DNA of 64,000 nucleotides from Aricia agestis (lineage: Eukaryota; Arthropoda; Insecta; Lepidoptera; Lycaenidae), in contig NC_056416.1 of assembly GCF_905147365.1 (NCBI RefSeq), positions 4,050,001 to 4,114,000 of the forward strand, written 5' to 3'. Position 1 is the stretch's first letter. Every line of letters begins with the position of its first letter. Positions 21,360 to 33,265 of this stretch are shown here, in pieces. Position numbers and translations under genes: made by a program. The notes beneath the pieces are model-generated. The model was not told where the DNA came from, made no database searches, and worked only from the letters and a program-made list of their open reading frames with translations.

Positions 21360-24300
21360 CATGAAAATATGTATTGTAGTAATGTATCCTATTCTGTTAC
21401 TCAGTACCTGAGATATAACGACAAAAAGAGATGCTGTACTGGCCTATTTGTAAACTGTAGGAATATTCAACAAGTAAGGAATAAATTGACATGATTTTAT
21501 TGCACGAAAATAACGTTTATACTGTATATTGTTAATTGTATAGTGTATAATTATAAGTCTTCACTGATCAACATCTGCTCTATGTAATGGCACTTATTTC
21601 AAAAATCAAGCAAAGCATATCATATTGTCTTTACCGAAACTTATATTATGTTTATCTATTTACAATGTATTTAAAATGATAGTTTCATATAGAGGTGAAC
21701 ACAAACGTACCTGTTTAATATATAAGAGGAAATCTGCTTTAAAGTCATACTTCTATTTGAGGTTATAAATGCTTCAAATGTAAATATATCTCCATGAAAT
21801 TAATCGAGATTTAATAATATAAGTCCATAACACTGGAATTAGTGATTATAATCCTTAGCTTACATAATTATAATATAAAACTTGGGAGTGCTTTCAAAAT
21901 ACGATTTCTAATATAAGATTATAATACAACGATTAATATTATCGATTCAATTATTGCGAACCATATCGAAAATCTTACCGAGACAGTTTTAAGAAGCGTT
22001 ACTAATTTTGAGATCATGATAATATAATACGAAATGAGATCTAATTTTAATTATAAATATTCGAATTTTTCCACTTATTTCACAACCCTATCTCCTCTGA
22101 CTCAGTATGGCCACTAAATGCTGTTTTTCTTGACTAGATTTTTTAACGTATGGCATTTTATTCCTCTCAATTCGCATGTGGTCGTGATAGATAGGAGACG
22201 CAGCTGATACGTGAAATTGGAGATATAAATTCATGAAATTCATATAAATATTTCATAACAATATTGTAGATACAACGACAGACTAAAACGTGACGGCGCG
22301 GGCGACAAATAAAACAGTACGAATATTAACGACATTCTTAGAGAAAAACCTTCATGAAAGTAATAAAGATTTTAACGCAGCGGATAAAATAATAAAATCC
22401 TTACTGCCTAATATTATGTCTGTTACTTTTTCAGTATATCAGAACAAAGACATATTAATAAGAATTGAGAATCGAAAAACATCTACAAGATTTATCTACT
22501 ATACGGATATGAAGACGATTAACAAGGAATAAAAATATGCTATCAACGATAAAAATAATATAGTAAATGCTGTTAAAATCTTAGGCTCATAAAATGAGCT
22601 AGACAACTAAAAACAGATACAAATAATACTATAGTAAATGCTGTTAAAATGTAGGTAGAGCTTGTCAAAAACTAAAAGCAGTCTAATGTACCTACAACAT
22701 AATAATTGCTTCATTACAACTTACAAGCTTGTTAAGAAATGTACTTTTCATTGCAATGCACATGAGAAATAAGGTCAGTCGCTACAAGTTGCTAGCTGTC
22801 TGTGAACCAGACACCACAGATTGTATATGAATCATTTAATTAATAGAGTTAGACGCAGTAAGGCCTAAGGGTCAATTCACACCGAAATGGCAGCGCAGCG
22901 GCGAGCATTTTCAGTGTCATATGATTTTGAATTGACCCTAATTCACGGTTTCTGCGAATTTTTGAATGGAGTTTATCTATTCACTGAGGCTATTGATTGG
23001 CTTAAAAGAAAACCTAGCGAAAACGCAGTTTAATAGATACGTAAAAACTGTAGCCATGCAAAGAAATAATTTTCAACTATTTACTGACCATATGAGAATT
23101 TTTAATGATTACAGAGAAATCCAATGAGATAATTACTGCAATACAGGTAGCCGAGACTACAATAGAGACTAAAGGAACAATTTAGAGATTTAATCTTAAC
23201 AAATGAGTTGGGCAAGGTATTGTAGCAAATAAATGTGCAAAACGAAATAGTTGTTCTTTCAGAATTACTAAAACTGATGGCGAAAATCAAGGGACAATTC
23301 AACTGATAAATAGAGATCTTAGCAAACGTAACAATGGTAAAATGCTGAAATATGATTAAACTTTAATAACTAGGGCATGCCGCATGAGTCACTTCAGTTG
23401 TAAGACGAATTTAAGACATAACGAAACAGACAGCAAAATCTGCACAAAGTAAAGAGAATTGTATAAATAAAATGTATAGAGGTTCTGAACTTCTGTTTAA
23501 GGGGACAGGGTATTGTAGAACGGGCATGGCCCACCATAATATATTCCCAACACTCTCGTGGCCATAATGAAGCAAGGAGACATGCATAAGCTGCCTTAGA
23601 TCGCTTGAATGAATTGAATTAGAATAAACTGGTTAAAGTAGGAAGTATATTATTCCTATGTACCTCCCTAATCCTTCCCCAAATAAAACTGGTGACAGAC
23701 CAAAAGCCAAACGTCAAAGAACTTAGGTGAAAGCTCTATCTTTGCGACGATGTGGTTAGGAACAATTGAGAAATAAAAGCCTGTTCCAAAGATTTAGGAG
23801 ATTGTAATAAAGCACAATCTCCTAAATGAGTGAAGAACAACTTACCCTGAAGTTTTGTCTCTATCTCTCCGTATGAAAAAAGCAGCAACAGGCGACAAGA
23901 CTTCCTTTTTTTAAGCGGACAAGCTAACCACTTATTGAGCGATTGTGAAAGCCCTAAATCCGATATCTTATAATTTCACTCGACGGTAGAGTGACCGCCC
24001 TTCACAGTAACTCTAGTGTAAGATTTAAATTACATTAATATGGGACGGTGTTAAGACATATGTACAGGAAACTTTAAGTGGTGCAATTAGATGTGACCTA
24101 AAATCCTACGGGTTTTAGCTCGTAAGCATAGAAAGACTTTACACCTTAAGACGTCGGCATACAGCTTAGTATCGCAACGATCCTTTCGATTCCGTTCTAC
24201 GGCTGTAAGTTGAGCCTAAGTGGGTCACGCGACTAAAGGATGGTGGACCAAACCGAGGAGTGTGATTCAGACTCACTTCTAAACCTAGTACTATTACATA

Positions 24301-25455
24301 TCACTTATCAGGAACATTAATTAGCATCTGGTATCAGCTGCATCTCCTTCGCGATTTACGTCTCGCTAGCTATGGCAAGTAACATCATTACAACTACCGT
24401 GTATCGTATTCTCTGAACATATACCGTAACCTGTCAGGATTTACAAACTACGTACCGGGAGCCGTCCAATCACTCAACAATCATAACATCTGTGTAAAGA
24501 TAAAACTATTGTGTATAAAAATATCGCTATTGCTATTGTTCTCGCGGGGGATCCTCGCGTCGGACACGAAAAACGGATGCGACGAGCCGCCCCCGGCGCG
24601 GGCTCAGTACAAAAACTACGCTATATGAAAATACTTGGTATACACGGGCGACGGGGGCGGCGCGCGCTCGGATATAGTGTATAATGTAGGTGTATATATG
24701 TACCTGTAAATAACCTATGTTTAAATCAGCACCGGCAACGAACGCTTCAACAACGATCAGTCTATTGTCTAAAAGGAAGGTCCTCGCTCGCCTCGGCGGG
24801 CCCGAGCGACCGGGTGTAGTGACACCGTGACTCAGGACTATTATAGCATCGGAGCCCACTCGCGCCGCGTTTATTGCGTCTCTAACGCCGCTGACGCGTT
24901 TAGCGTCACGACGACGCGATAACGCGCGCCCGGCGAGGCGAGCGACTCTAGCTATCGGTATATCATCGAAAGGCACGCAGTAAGCGGAGAAGTGTGACGG
25001 CATATAGGCCCCCGGCGATACTCCGATCACAGACTAGATATATCTACGTACAGTCTTCGACGTGCGGCCCCATCTCACATTATCGTTCAACGAAGAGATA
25101 CAATGACACTTCGCAAGTAAATTTCTCGATCCATATACGAAGCATTAAATGACTCGCGTTTAATTTGAGCTCTGTGCACTATTATGTCTCCTCGACGACT
25201 CGTCGCAGAGGGAACCAGTCGAGACGGCCGACGAGCGAATCTCGTCTATGGAGCGGCGAACATTTTTGATACGTAATTGGCTAAGATCGCTCTGTGAATA
25301 TGTTCAAATGAGCCAGACGTGGACTGGTCCCGTTTACGACGAGGTGGGGGTAGAGAGCGCGCGGGCGCTGGGGAGCGCTGGGAGGCGCTGAGGGCGCGCT
25401 AGAGGGGCGGTCCTACGCGCGATCGCCGGCGGCGGGCGGGGCGAGCGCGCGGGCG
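21360..25455 (-). other. Probable long 3' UTR or intron of the BTB gene
   Basis: About 4 kb downstream of the zinc-finger stop codon (25456-25458) with no recognised coding exon. It is poorer in known repeats than its surroundings; one small MITE (22868-22939) is present. A possible poly(A) signal on the minus strand (complement of TTTATT) lies at about 21497. The part nearest the stop (24533-25450) is GC-rich. Open frames in it look like chance. Confidence 0.4.
22868..22939. repeat. 72-bp MITE
   Basis: Exact inverted ends AGGGTCAATTCA and TGAATTGACCCT; interior contains GC-rich 'ggcagcgcagcggcgagc'. Too short to code. Confidence 0.75.
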
Positions 25456-28400
25456 CTAGGGGTGCGCGGGCCGCAGCGCGGGCAGCGGCGGCGGCAGCAG
25501 TTTGACGCGCTGCGCTTGCGGTTGCGGTTGCTGCGCGGACCACTGCGCTTGCGGTTGCGGTTGCGGCGGGTGCGGCGTGTGGTGCGCGAGCGTGTGCCGG
25601 CGCAGGTACAGCGGCGTCTTGAAGCAGCGGCCGCAGGTGGCGCAGGCGACGGGCTGCGCCTCGTGGATGAGCCGCACGTGCTGCCGCAGGTTGGACGAGT
25701 TGGAGTAGCGGCGGCCGCACTGCGCGCAGCGGACGCCCATCGCTGCCAACAACACCACGTTCGCACTGCGCTCCCGACCGCGTCCGCTTCCCCGATATGC
25801 CAATAAGATCGTTTCTGGTCCTCGCGCCCGCGACACTTTCGAGACGGCGACGCTAGTACTTGGAGATGGAGAGTGCAGAGTGTCGAAACAATCGTATCAG
25901 CATGGACGGCAGCGCGGACGGCAGAGCGGAGGGAAGCGCGTCGCCCCGACACCCGCGCGCCTAGCACCAGATCAGTGTACGAAACCACGCGCGCTCTCTT
26001 CTAAACCGAGAAATTTACGATGGAATATTCGCCGGGGGCGCGGCTGTCCGAGTCGACGTGTGCGTGTATATGAGGTGCTAACATGAGTCACAAGGCAGTA
26101 TTTACCTTCGGCGTTGACGTCGCGGAGCTCCGGGTTGACGCCGGCCATGAGATCCATGTTACCTGGGGAGGGGATGAGATGCGTTATGACACGGTTCGAT
26201 CTATGTAATCCAGGTGGTGGTGTATTCGGTGTCCTACCTGGTAGAGCTGCGAAGGGGTTCGCGACGGCGTTGTTCTCGTTGAAGAACATCTGCTGGAAGT
26301 TGGAGCGCTCCTCGTCACTGGCCTCCTGCTCCATGACCTCCATCTTGGGCTCCAGTAGGTCCGTGGCGCTGAAGTCCTCGATCTTCTCCTCCCGGTCCGC
26401 GTCCCCCGGGTCCATGACGGCGTCGTTCTCCTCATTTTTGAATTCAGTCGCTTCGAGATCAGTTTTCACCCTCAGAGTGGGGTAGGTGCAAGTTTGGTTA
26501 AAGTCGTCGTTATTAGGCCTCGTTTGACTAGAAGTTTGAAAGGAAGCTTCTTCGCTGAGATTATTTCTAGCAACGTCGGGAGAATTTCTCTCGGATCGGC
26601 GGTTCGCGCTCTTGTCGAGGTCGTCGACGGGGGAGGTCTCTACGTTTTGGCTTGCGGCTTTGGAGGAGGAGGTAGAATGTGACGGTTTGGCGCTAAGTAA
26701 ATTCCGTAATTGGGATGGAGGTGATTTTCTGTTTGTTTTCTGTAAAGGAGAGAAGTTTTAGATACTTCAACTTTCTACCTATCAACAGTCTATGCAAGGA
26801 AGACCACATACTTTGTCATTGTGTTGTGAGCAGTCGGTGAGACCTCGTATCTGGAGTGCGTCGGCGGTGCGCAGGAAAGCACTAAGCTGCGCCTGCGCGA
26901 TGTTCACCTGGCCCACATACATGAACTGTAAAAGTGCGCGTATATGGGAGACCTCGCAGTCGCGCATGAATATTATCGGATGAGGACATGGGTTGTTCTG
27001 GAACAAACAAAAAATACTTAGGACCTTATTGCTATTCTATTCCTATAAAAAAATTGCAAGATAATAATTTCTAGAAAATTAATGGCTAAACCGTTACAAT
27101 TTTCACAGGTGATGTTAGATGTATGGCACACAAAAAAACAAAATATTAAATAAACATTTAAGGGATTAAACAAGGATATTACAAAATTTTATGGAACTTT
27201 TCAACACTCAGTCTGACTCCTATTTATACAGTTATTTTCCTATAAAGGGAAAAACCTAGAATGCATATTTTTTGTTTTTAAAGACAACCAACAAGTCATG
27301 TAGGTATGAATAATTAAAATATAAAATCATTACATTTGATATTAAATGTGCAATTAAAATTTTGTTCTTCTTACAAAAATAACACATTAGAAGATAATAG
27401 ATTGACGCTTTCAATACAATGTCAACCTTGAGAATATTTTAATGATTCATTATCACATAGCTCTTGTGGTATTCCATTAAAAAATAATTAATCAACAGTT
27501 ACTTATTTTTGTATACATTTTAAAAATCCAAAATTAATAGGAAATAAATTATGATATTCTTGAATGGTATGTTAATGATAAAGATTACAAAATGTGATTA
27601 TTGATCTATTATTATCATAATATGATCATAACATTTAAATAAAGACACCATAATTATCTTTGCCTGGATGTGTTTAAATTATAAACATTCTAACAAAACA
27701 ATGTACTCAATAGCCTTATCTTTCCTATAACTTAGGTAATTGTTTATTTAAATTTCATGCCATTATCTTTTAATGTCTTTATCATGTACTAAAAATAATT
27801 TATAGAGAATTGGACTCGACTGTGATTATGTTTGTTCAATTCTCCCATCATTAAATAATATTTATCAATATAAAATTAACCCATCAATCCCCAAACGGCA
27901 GCCGGCTGCCATATAACAAATGAAAATCTATTGTGTCTGCGATACCCATGATTGAGGTGTTAATATTGTATTGAGAAAACAATATATTTTTCAACTTTTG
28001 TTTACTTTTTCTCAAGTAAAAATTAAGAAAGCTACTGAGGTTTAATGCTTCGATCATGGGAATCACAGACATAATAGATATTGCATCTTGATGGGTTAAA
28101 ATAGAAATAGCACATACTATGAAAACTTTAGAGTGATCAATAAATAAATAAAATATGATGGAAAATCAGTTTGTTGCATAATTAATAAATTGTTTAAAAC
28201 AATAGAATAGTTTATAATTATAAAATGATAAAAAGACTTATTGATTGTTGTGTAAGGCAATAAATTATTTTGTAAACCAAATCAATAAGTTGCACTTGAA
28301 AATATAGCAACCATTACAGTTGGAAAAATAATATTGTAAGTGGGAGAAACAGCTTAGAGACAGCATTCTACTGTTATAATAATAATGGCAATGGATTAAG

Positions 28401-28920
28401 GAAAATCTCTAGCCAAGAATGTTAAAAAATATTTGAGACACTTTCCAATTGCTTCATTTTACACAATATAATGTGAAGAGAGAAATATGATAGCATCAAT
28501 CACCATTTTTTTATAAAAATTGTAAAGCTCCATAATGAATTCATTAGAAATTGTGAAACAGAATTCTAAAGTAGGTACAAATAATGAAATCACGAATACT
28601 TAAACGGATCGTGAGACATGGCATTTGTAAGTAGATCAAGTGTTTTATACATAACAACTTTCACTAGAACCATTGTAATGGTGACACATCAAAGTGTGGG
28701 GAGCGAAAGATGGACTTACTTTGAATAGTTCCTTGAAATATGGACTACACGCAGAGAGAACCACTTTATGAGCCTCGAGCCTGTGTCCCTCGCACGCCAG
28801 AGTGACATCCACGAAATCCTCATCATCGCGCAGCGCCTCGAATTGAGAAGTTATATTTGCTTGAAAATTGTTCCATCTCAAACAGAATTGCTGGTCGCCA
28901 CCCAGTTCTGTACCTTCCAT
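25456..28920 (-). CDS. BTB/POZ - C2H2 zinc-finger transcription regulator
   Basis: Four exons: 28720-28920, 26812-26997, 26106-26739 and 25456-25742, all with canonical splice sites and matching phases; 435 residues. Residues about 10-125 are a TTK-type BTB domain (QQFCLRWNNFQANITS, DFVDVTLACEGHRLEAHKVV, SACSPYFKELFK, HIRALLQFMYVGQVNIAQ), a dimerisation and corepressor-binding module of insect nuclear regulators. Exon 3 is a long acidic, low-complexity linker. The last exon carries two C2H2 fingers (CAQC..H-x4-H and CATC..H-x3-H), then a Q/P-rich tail and TAG. The start MEGTELGGDQQFCLRW is the usual position just before the BTB motif. I cannot name the Drosophila counterpart: the BTB is closer to the broad/abrupt pattern (DDEDFVDVTLAC) than to lola or fruitless. 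Exon 3 can also join the BEN exons. Confidence 0.9.
27007..28719 (-). other. First coding intron of the BTB gene
   Basis: AT-rich intron between the two BTB exons. It contains the piggyBac-like MITE described separately and nothing else recognisable. Confidence 0.7.
27876..28099. repeat. piggyBac-like MITE with TTAA ends
   Basis: TTAACCCATCAA at 27876 is mirrored exactly by TTGATGGGTTAA ending at 28099. The outer TTAA would be the piggyBac target duplication and CCC the usual first bases. Internal half repeats 'ttgtgtctgcgatacccatgat' and 'atcatgggaatcacagacataata' are themselves inverted. Related copies: 12155-12256 and the end at 31677-31692. Confidence 0.75.
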
Positions 28921-30047
28921 TACTTATAGACATAACTTGATATCCGTGCTCATTTAATTGGTTTAATAAGAATATTTAATTAATGAAAATAAATATATCA
29001 CAGTAACTTGCAGTTTCAGTCGCCGTCTGGCCGAAAATCTTGAAAGAAAACAATCAATAAAATCTCGTACCAATCTAAGAAAAATAAAACTTTTTAATTT
29101 GTCATTCATTTGCTGATGGGTACATTCACTTTAACGTTTCATTTCACGTACATTTTTTAATGTTATTTATTTCACTCACATTTGAAAAGATAATAATTGT
29201 GTAAAAGTATCACTTTAAAGCTTATTTGAAATTGTTTTCACTTCATTAAGAAATAATTTAGTTGTCAAAGAAATATATTTTTTACACTAACCGCAGACAT
29301 TTACAGACGAGTGAACATTGAGTAAAACGAAACGACTATGAATTAAGTTGAGGGCGCTGCTATCACTGGTCATCCGTCATTGATGTGGCAACTATCTACT
29401 ATAATAACTTAGGGGCTGAGGCATTTCTTTATTTAATTCAAGATAAAAATAAATTTAAGATAAGCTTACAAAATATATACTAAGGTTTTTATCAGAATGA
29501 CCAAAGCATGACCAAAGAGTGACTGACCACAGATTACTAGTATGTGACTGACAACCACAGAATACAAATACCAAGAAGTTTACACCCTAATGGAGTTTTC
29601 CTACAGAACAAAAAAGTGAAGATCAAATATTTGAACTCTGTTGACCTTTTTGTTATGTCCTGTTCTTTTCTTTTGATAGTTCTCACTCGCTCACTTGTAA
29701 AACACAGAGTTGCCAAAGTGTTTTATATTTTCCCTAATAACAAAATCAATTTTAGTTTTTAAGCCTAAAATACGTCCCATATACACGATTAAAAAAACCT
29801 TACAATTAAATAAATAATAATTCAAGGGTGTTTTTTGGTTGCATAACATCAAAAGCAAAAAGAAAAATAAACTTATGTTTTTTTTTATTCACATTACTCC
29901 CATTTTATAATGTTAGTTTTTTTTAATAGCAACACAAGCAAATGTCAGAACGTAGTCAAAACATTATGGCTGCCGATTGTTGACAGCATCTCTGTTCGAT
30001 TTTTTACATAAAGTAAATAAAGCATATTATTTTTAATACAAAATACA
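28921..30047. other. Intergenic: BTB upstream region and THAP upstream region
   Basis: Between the divergent BTB (minus) and THAP (plus) genes. Upstream of the BTB start the DNA is AT-rich; 5' UTR exons are not identified. A MITE end (CCAAGAAGTTTACACCCTAA, 29571-29590) belongs to the family at 32439-32593. Confidence 0.5.
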
Positions 30048-31476
30048 ATGAGTTGTGTACTTCGAGGTTGTAAAAGTGTATGGTATCCAAATTGTGGTGT
30101 GGAATTTCACGGGTAAGTTAATTAAATGAAATATTTTTTACATTTCGCTAGGGTGACCATTAGCTGTACTTTGGATTGGATTGTCCTCGTAGTTCGTACA
30201 TATAACTGCAAATGATTTACTACCCGATAAAGGTGTTATGGACAAAAGTTTTATGTATTAGGATGACTATTAGTTAGTTTGGATTGGATTGTCCTTGTAT
30301 TTCAATGGTAATACTTTACTTAGCATTTTACATTTATGGCACCTATTTTACGTTACAGGTTCCCTAGTGACCCTGACCTGAGGCAAGCTTGGTTATCTAA
30401 AATACCTTTAAAATCAAATTATTATAAATCTGCCAGAATTTGTAGCCTACACTTTCGATCTGAACTTGAAGAATATGATGTCAATAGACCTGACCGCTTA
30501 TTGAAATCTGCTATACCAAAGATTTGTGGGTGTTGCGAAACATTGGTAAGTTCTAATAGTGAATTATTTTACTAAATACTAGAGGTATCTTGCGGCTTCC
30601 TTGTGGCAAAATTAGGTTGTACCGTTTCCCATGGGAACTATGTATTTATACACAATAAAAGTAACCTATGTCCTTTCTCAACATCTTATCTATGTTTATG
30701 CCAAATTTCATAAAAATCGGTTCAGTTGTAAAGCATGCAACAGACAGAAAGACAGACACAGACGATGAAGATAGTACATTAGTATGAATAAAGAAATGAG
30801 ATTACTTCAGGTAATTTTATACGTGGGAGAGCCATGCTTCGGCACGAATGGGCCGGCTCGACTGGAGAAATACCACGTTCTCACAGAAAACCGGCGTGAA
30901 ACAGCGCTTGCGCTGTGTTTCGCCGAGTGAGTGAGTTTACCGGAGGCCCAATCCCCTACCCTATTCCCTTCCCTTCCCTTCCCTAACCTCCCCTATTACC
31001 CTATTCCCTCTTAAAAGGCCGGCAACGCACCTGCAGCTGATGCTGCGAGTGTCCATGGGCGACGGAAGTTGCTTTCCATCAGGTGACCCGTTTACTCGTT
31101 TGCCCCCTTATTCCATAAAAAAAAAGGTAACTAATCATTTAAAGTTGTGTCTTCTTCTTCTTAATATCACTTATTTTTTTCAGGAATGTCTTAATATTCC
31201 TTCAAGCTCACGAGAAACTCCTTGCGCTAAAGCGTCAGCAATGCCGATACTTGAAAAATATGTAAGCATTAAAAATTTATGGCTGACTTTGAGACTTAGA
31301 TTATCATTTACATTTTCATCTCACATTGCTACCTCTTTCAGCTGGATGAAAATGAACCACCTAAAAAGAAACAAATTGTGGAAGTGCAAGAAGCTGTCGT
31401 TTTACCTGTTTGCTCATTATTTAAAAATAACAGAAATATATTAAAACCAATGTTAAAAAGGTTTAAAATCAGATGA
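30048..31476 (+). CDS. Small THAP-domain protein
   Basis: Four exons: 30048-30112, 30359-30545, 31184-31261, 31342-31476; phases agree and give 154 residues. The N-terminal THAP zinc-dependent DNA-binding domain is clear: C3-x4-C8, HGFPSDPD, W33, C50-x2-H53 (ARICSLHF) and a degenerate AVPTIF-like motif (SAIPKI, 72-77). The C-terminal half is short, basic at its end (LKRFKIR) and without a recognised domain; transposase-like or coiled-coil tails seen in many THAP proteins are absent. A poly(A) signal AATAAA is at 31629-31634. Function is unknown; DNA binding is inferred from the domain. The second intron holds a Helitron-like repeat and a SINE. Confidence 0.85.
30577..30786 (+). repeat. Helitron-like interspersed repeat
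   Basis: Contains 'aaaagtaacctatgtcctttctca ... ccaaatttcataaaaatcggttcag ... cagacagaaagacagacac', the hallmark order of the family at 1268 and 33266. Lies in the THAP gene's second intron. Confidence 0.6.
30819..31125 (+). repeat. SINE, copy 1 (with poly(A))
   Basis: Starts ACGTGGGAGAGCCATGCTTC, has a CCCTTCCCTTCC-rich middle, the block GGCCGGCAACGCACCTGCAG and a 3' end GGTGACCCGTTTACTCGTTT followed by nine A. Three other copies in the window share all or part of this order, all on the plus strand. Confidence 0.8.
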
Positions 31477-32236
31477 TCAGAGAGATATAAAATGGAATTT
31501 GTCAGTAATTTATGTAAGTCAAATTGTGATAATTACCATGTAATAATGTATCTAAGAATGAGATGTTTATTTTGTAATAACTATTTAAGAATCTTGACGT
31601 TCATAAGTGTTACCGTGTGACCTATATGAATAAATTATTTTGATTTGATTGATTTGATTAGAATACTACTTAAAACCCATCAATCCCCAATTTTTTGTTT
31701 GACTTTAATATAAAAAATCTTTCATATGAAGCTGTCTTTTAATTCTACTCCATTTCATATACAAAGCCAAGAAAAATATCTTACTTCATACCAATATTCT
31801 AAAGTGGAAAGATTTGTTTGTAATGGATAAACTCAAAAACTACTGGGCTCATTTTAAAAATAGACATGGGGCGTTTTGAAGCGCGCGCCCGCGCGCCAAA
31901 CTTGTCAAAAAAGTGTACCTTATAGGTACACATTTCAATACATTTGCAATATTTAGGTGACCTTGAGCGGTACTAGGCTGACGTTACATGACAGATCAAA
32001 AGGAACCAAATTTAAAACGGTAATAGTATGGGAGTTACGATTCCTTAGTTTTTATTATTCGTAGTGTATGACTAATGCCGCGGCCGTACATGCGTCTATC
32101 GTACGAAGCTTTGTGCTATGATTACGATACACGCAGATCGTCCTGGATACGGTATCGTTTTAAGCACGAAGCACTACACAGGTGAGGCCCGGGCATTAGA
32201 ATAATTAGAAAATTATAGCAAGGTTCTCCCCCTGTA
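31477..32236. other. Gene-free stretch after the THAP gene
   Basis: THAP 3' UTR then unrecognised DNA. At 31677-31692 the end 'acccatcaatccccaa' of the piggyBac-like MITE appears alone. GC-rich patch at 32080-32190. No coding signal. Confidence 0.5.
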
Positions 32237-32304
32237 TAGTACGGAAGCCCTAGAACAATTTTTTTTTTATTTGTTTGAAAGTTTGTTCTAGGGCTCCCGT
32301 ACTA
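32237..32304. repeat. Short foldback MITE
   Basis: TAGTACGGAAGCCCTAGAACAA and its near-complement ending GCTCCCGTACTA surround an A/T loop. 68 bp. Confidence 0.7.
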
Positions 32305-32438
32305 ATAGTTAAGGCTACTTGTTTGTCCTAGAATATTCAAAACTTTGGTTACCCTAAAGAAAAGGGATAGCACATAACAATGACGTCATCCAAGGACATA
32401 TTTTTTATCTTCAATCTATTGTTCACTATGATACCTCC

Positions 32439-32593
32439 ATTAGGGTGTAAACTTCTTGACAAATACTCATGTAGCTGACAACTGACAACCTGACTTTGAA
32501 CAGATTAAAAATAATAAATTGCAGTGCAACAAACTTGACGAATCGAAAAATCTGTACTCTAGTACCTACCTACCAAGAAGTTTACACCCTAAT
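32439..32593. repeat. MITE with ATTAGGGTGTAAACTTCTTG ends
   Basis: ATTAGGGTGTAAACTTCTTG is exactly mirrored by CAAGAAGTTTACACCCTAAT. A single end of the same family is at 29571-29591. Confidence 0.8.
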
Positions 32594-32777
32594 AAACTTC
32601 TTGCTACCTACTAATCTGGATCGTACCATCCACAGAGTACCGTATATTATAATGTTAAATAGGACGTTCACACTTTATTTCATCTTTATTTGACCTCTAT
32701 AATCTATAATATATTTTGATTTTAGTATTTGGGTGATTTTTCAGAAGCTATTTATCTCTGAACTAAATGATGTGTGC

Positions 32778-33083
32778 AACTTGGTTGCGCCAAAATTAGT
32801 TTACCGTGCGAGAACCGTACAGACTACAGTGCGTCAAGAAAATCTTGCCTTTCAAATCAATCTAAGAAAAAAAGGATGACACTACGATGTTACCACTTAT
32901 TCATTTCTTCACTTTCTTGACGCACTATACATTTTTCGGGATAAAAAGTAGGTACTTTTTATTACATGGGTTTAAAAGTACCTACACTATTCCTTTCCCG
33001 GGACTCAAAGTGCCTCTATACCAAATTTCAGCAAAATTGCTTGCCGGCCCGACAAACAGACAGATACGACTTTCACATTTATT
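32778..33083 (+). repeat. Helitron-like repeat interrupted by a small MITE
   Basis: 'gcaacttggttgcgccaaaattagtttaccg' matches the family start, continued by 'catttttcgggataaaaagta' and '...ctttcccgggactcaaagtgcc'. In between, about 32826-32931, a MITE is inserted with ends TACAGTGCGTCAAGAAA and TTTCTTGACGCACTATA (TA-type ends). The MITE interior CTTTCAAATCAATCTAAG recurs at 62481-62498. Confidence 0.7.
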
Positions 33084-33085
33084 AT

Positions 33086-33254
33086 CAGGCGCGGTCGCAG
33101 CCTGAAATTTTGGGGGGGTCACTCAGTAGTCACTACACTATTATTTTTTTATCTGCGCCCTTGGACGGTTCTGGGTTTTATTTTATTTTCAATTTTACCC
33201 TAGATTTTGGGGGGGGTCATGTCCCCTGTGACCCCCCCCTTCGGACCGCGCCTG
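33086..33254. mobile_element. hAT-type MITE, 169 bp
   Basis: Ends CAGGCGCGGTCGCAGCC and GGACCGCGCCTG, flanked by exact 8-bp duplications TTTATTAT at 33078-33085 and 33255-33262. A run GGGGGGTCA near each end gives an extended imperfect inverted repeat. A diverged copy lies at about 61955-62124 in reverse. Confidence 0.9.
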
Positions 33255-33265
33255 TTTATTATATT

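Noticed and set aside
24533..25030. 165-codon open frame on the minus strand
   Set aside because: GC-rich sequence after the zinc-finger stop, with no domain, low-complexity composition and no splice context; more likely 3' UTR.
25334..25988. Several long overlapping frames rich in Ala, Arg and Pro on both strands
   Set aside because: These are shadows of the GC-rich C2H2 exon (25456-25742); only the frame with CAQC and CATC fingers is coding.
26114..26485. 123-codon plus-strand frame
   Set aside because: Antisense shadow of the acidic third BTB exon.
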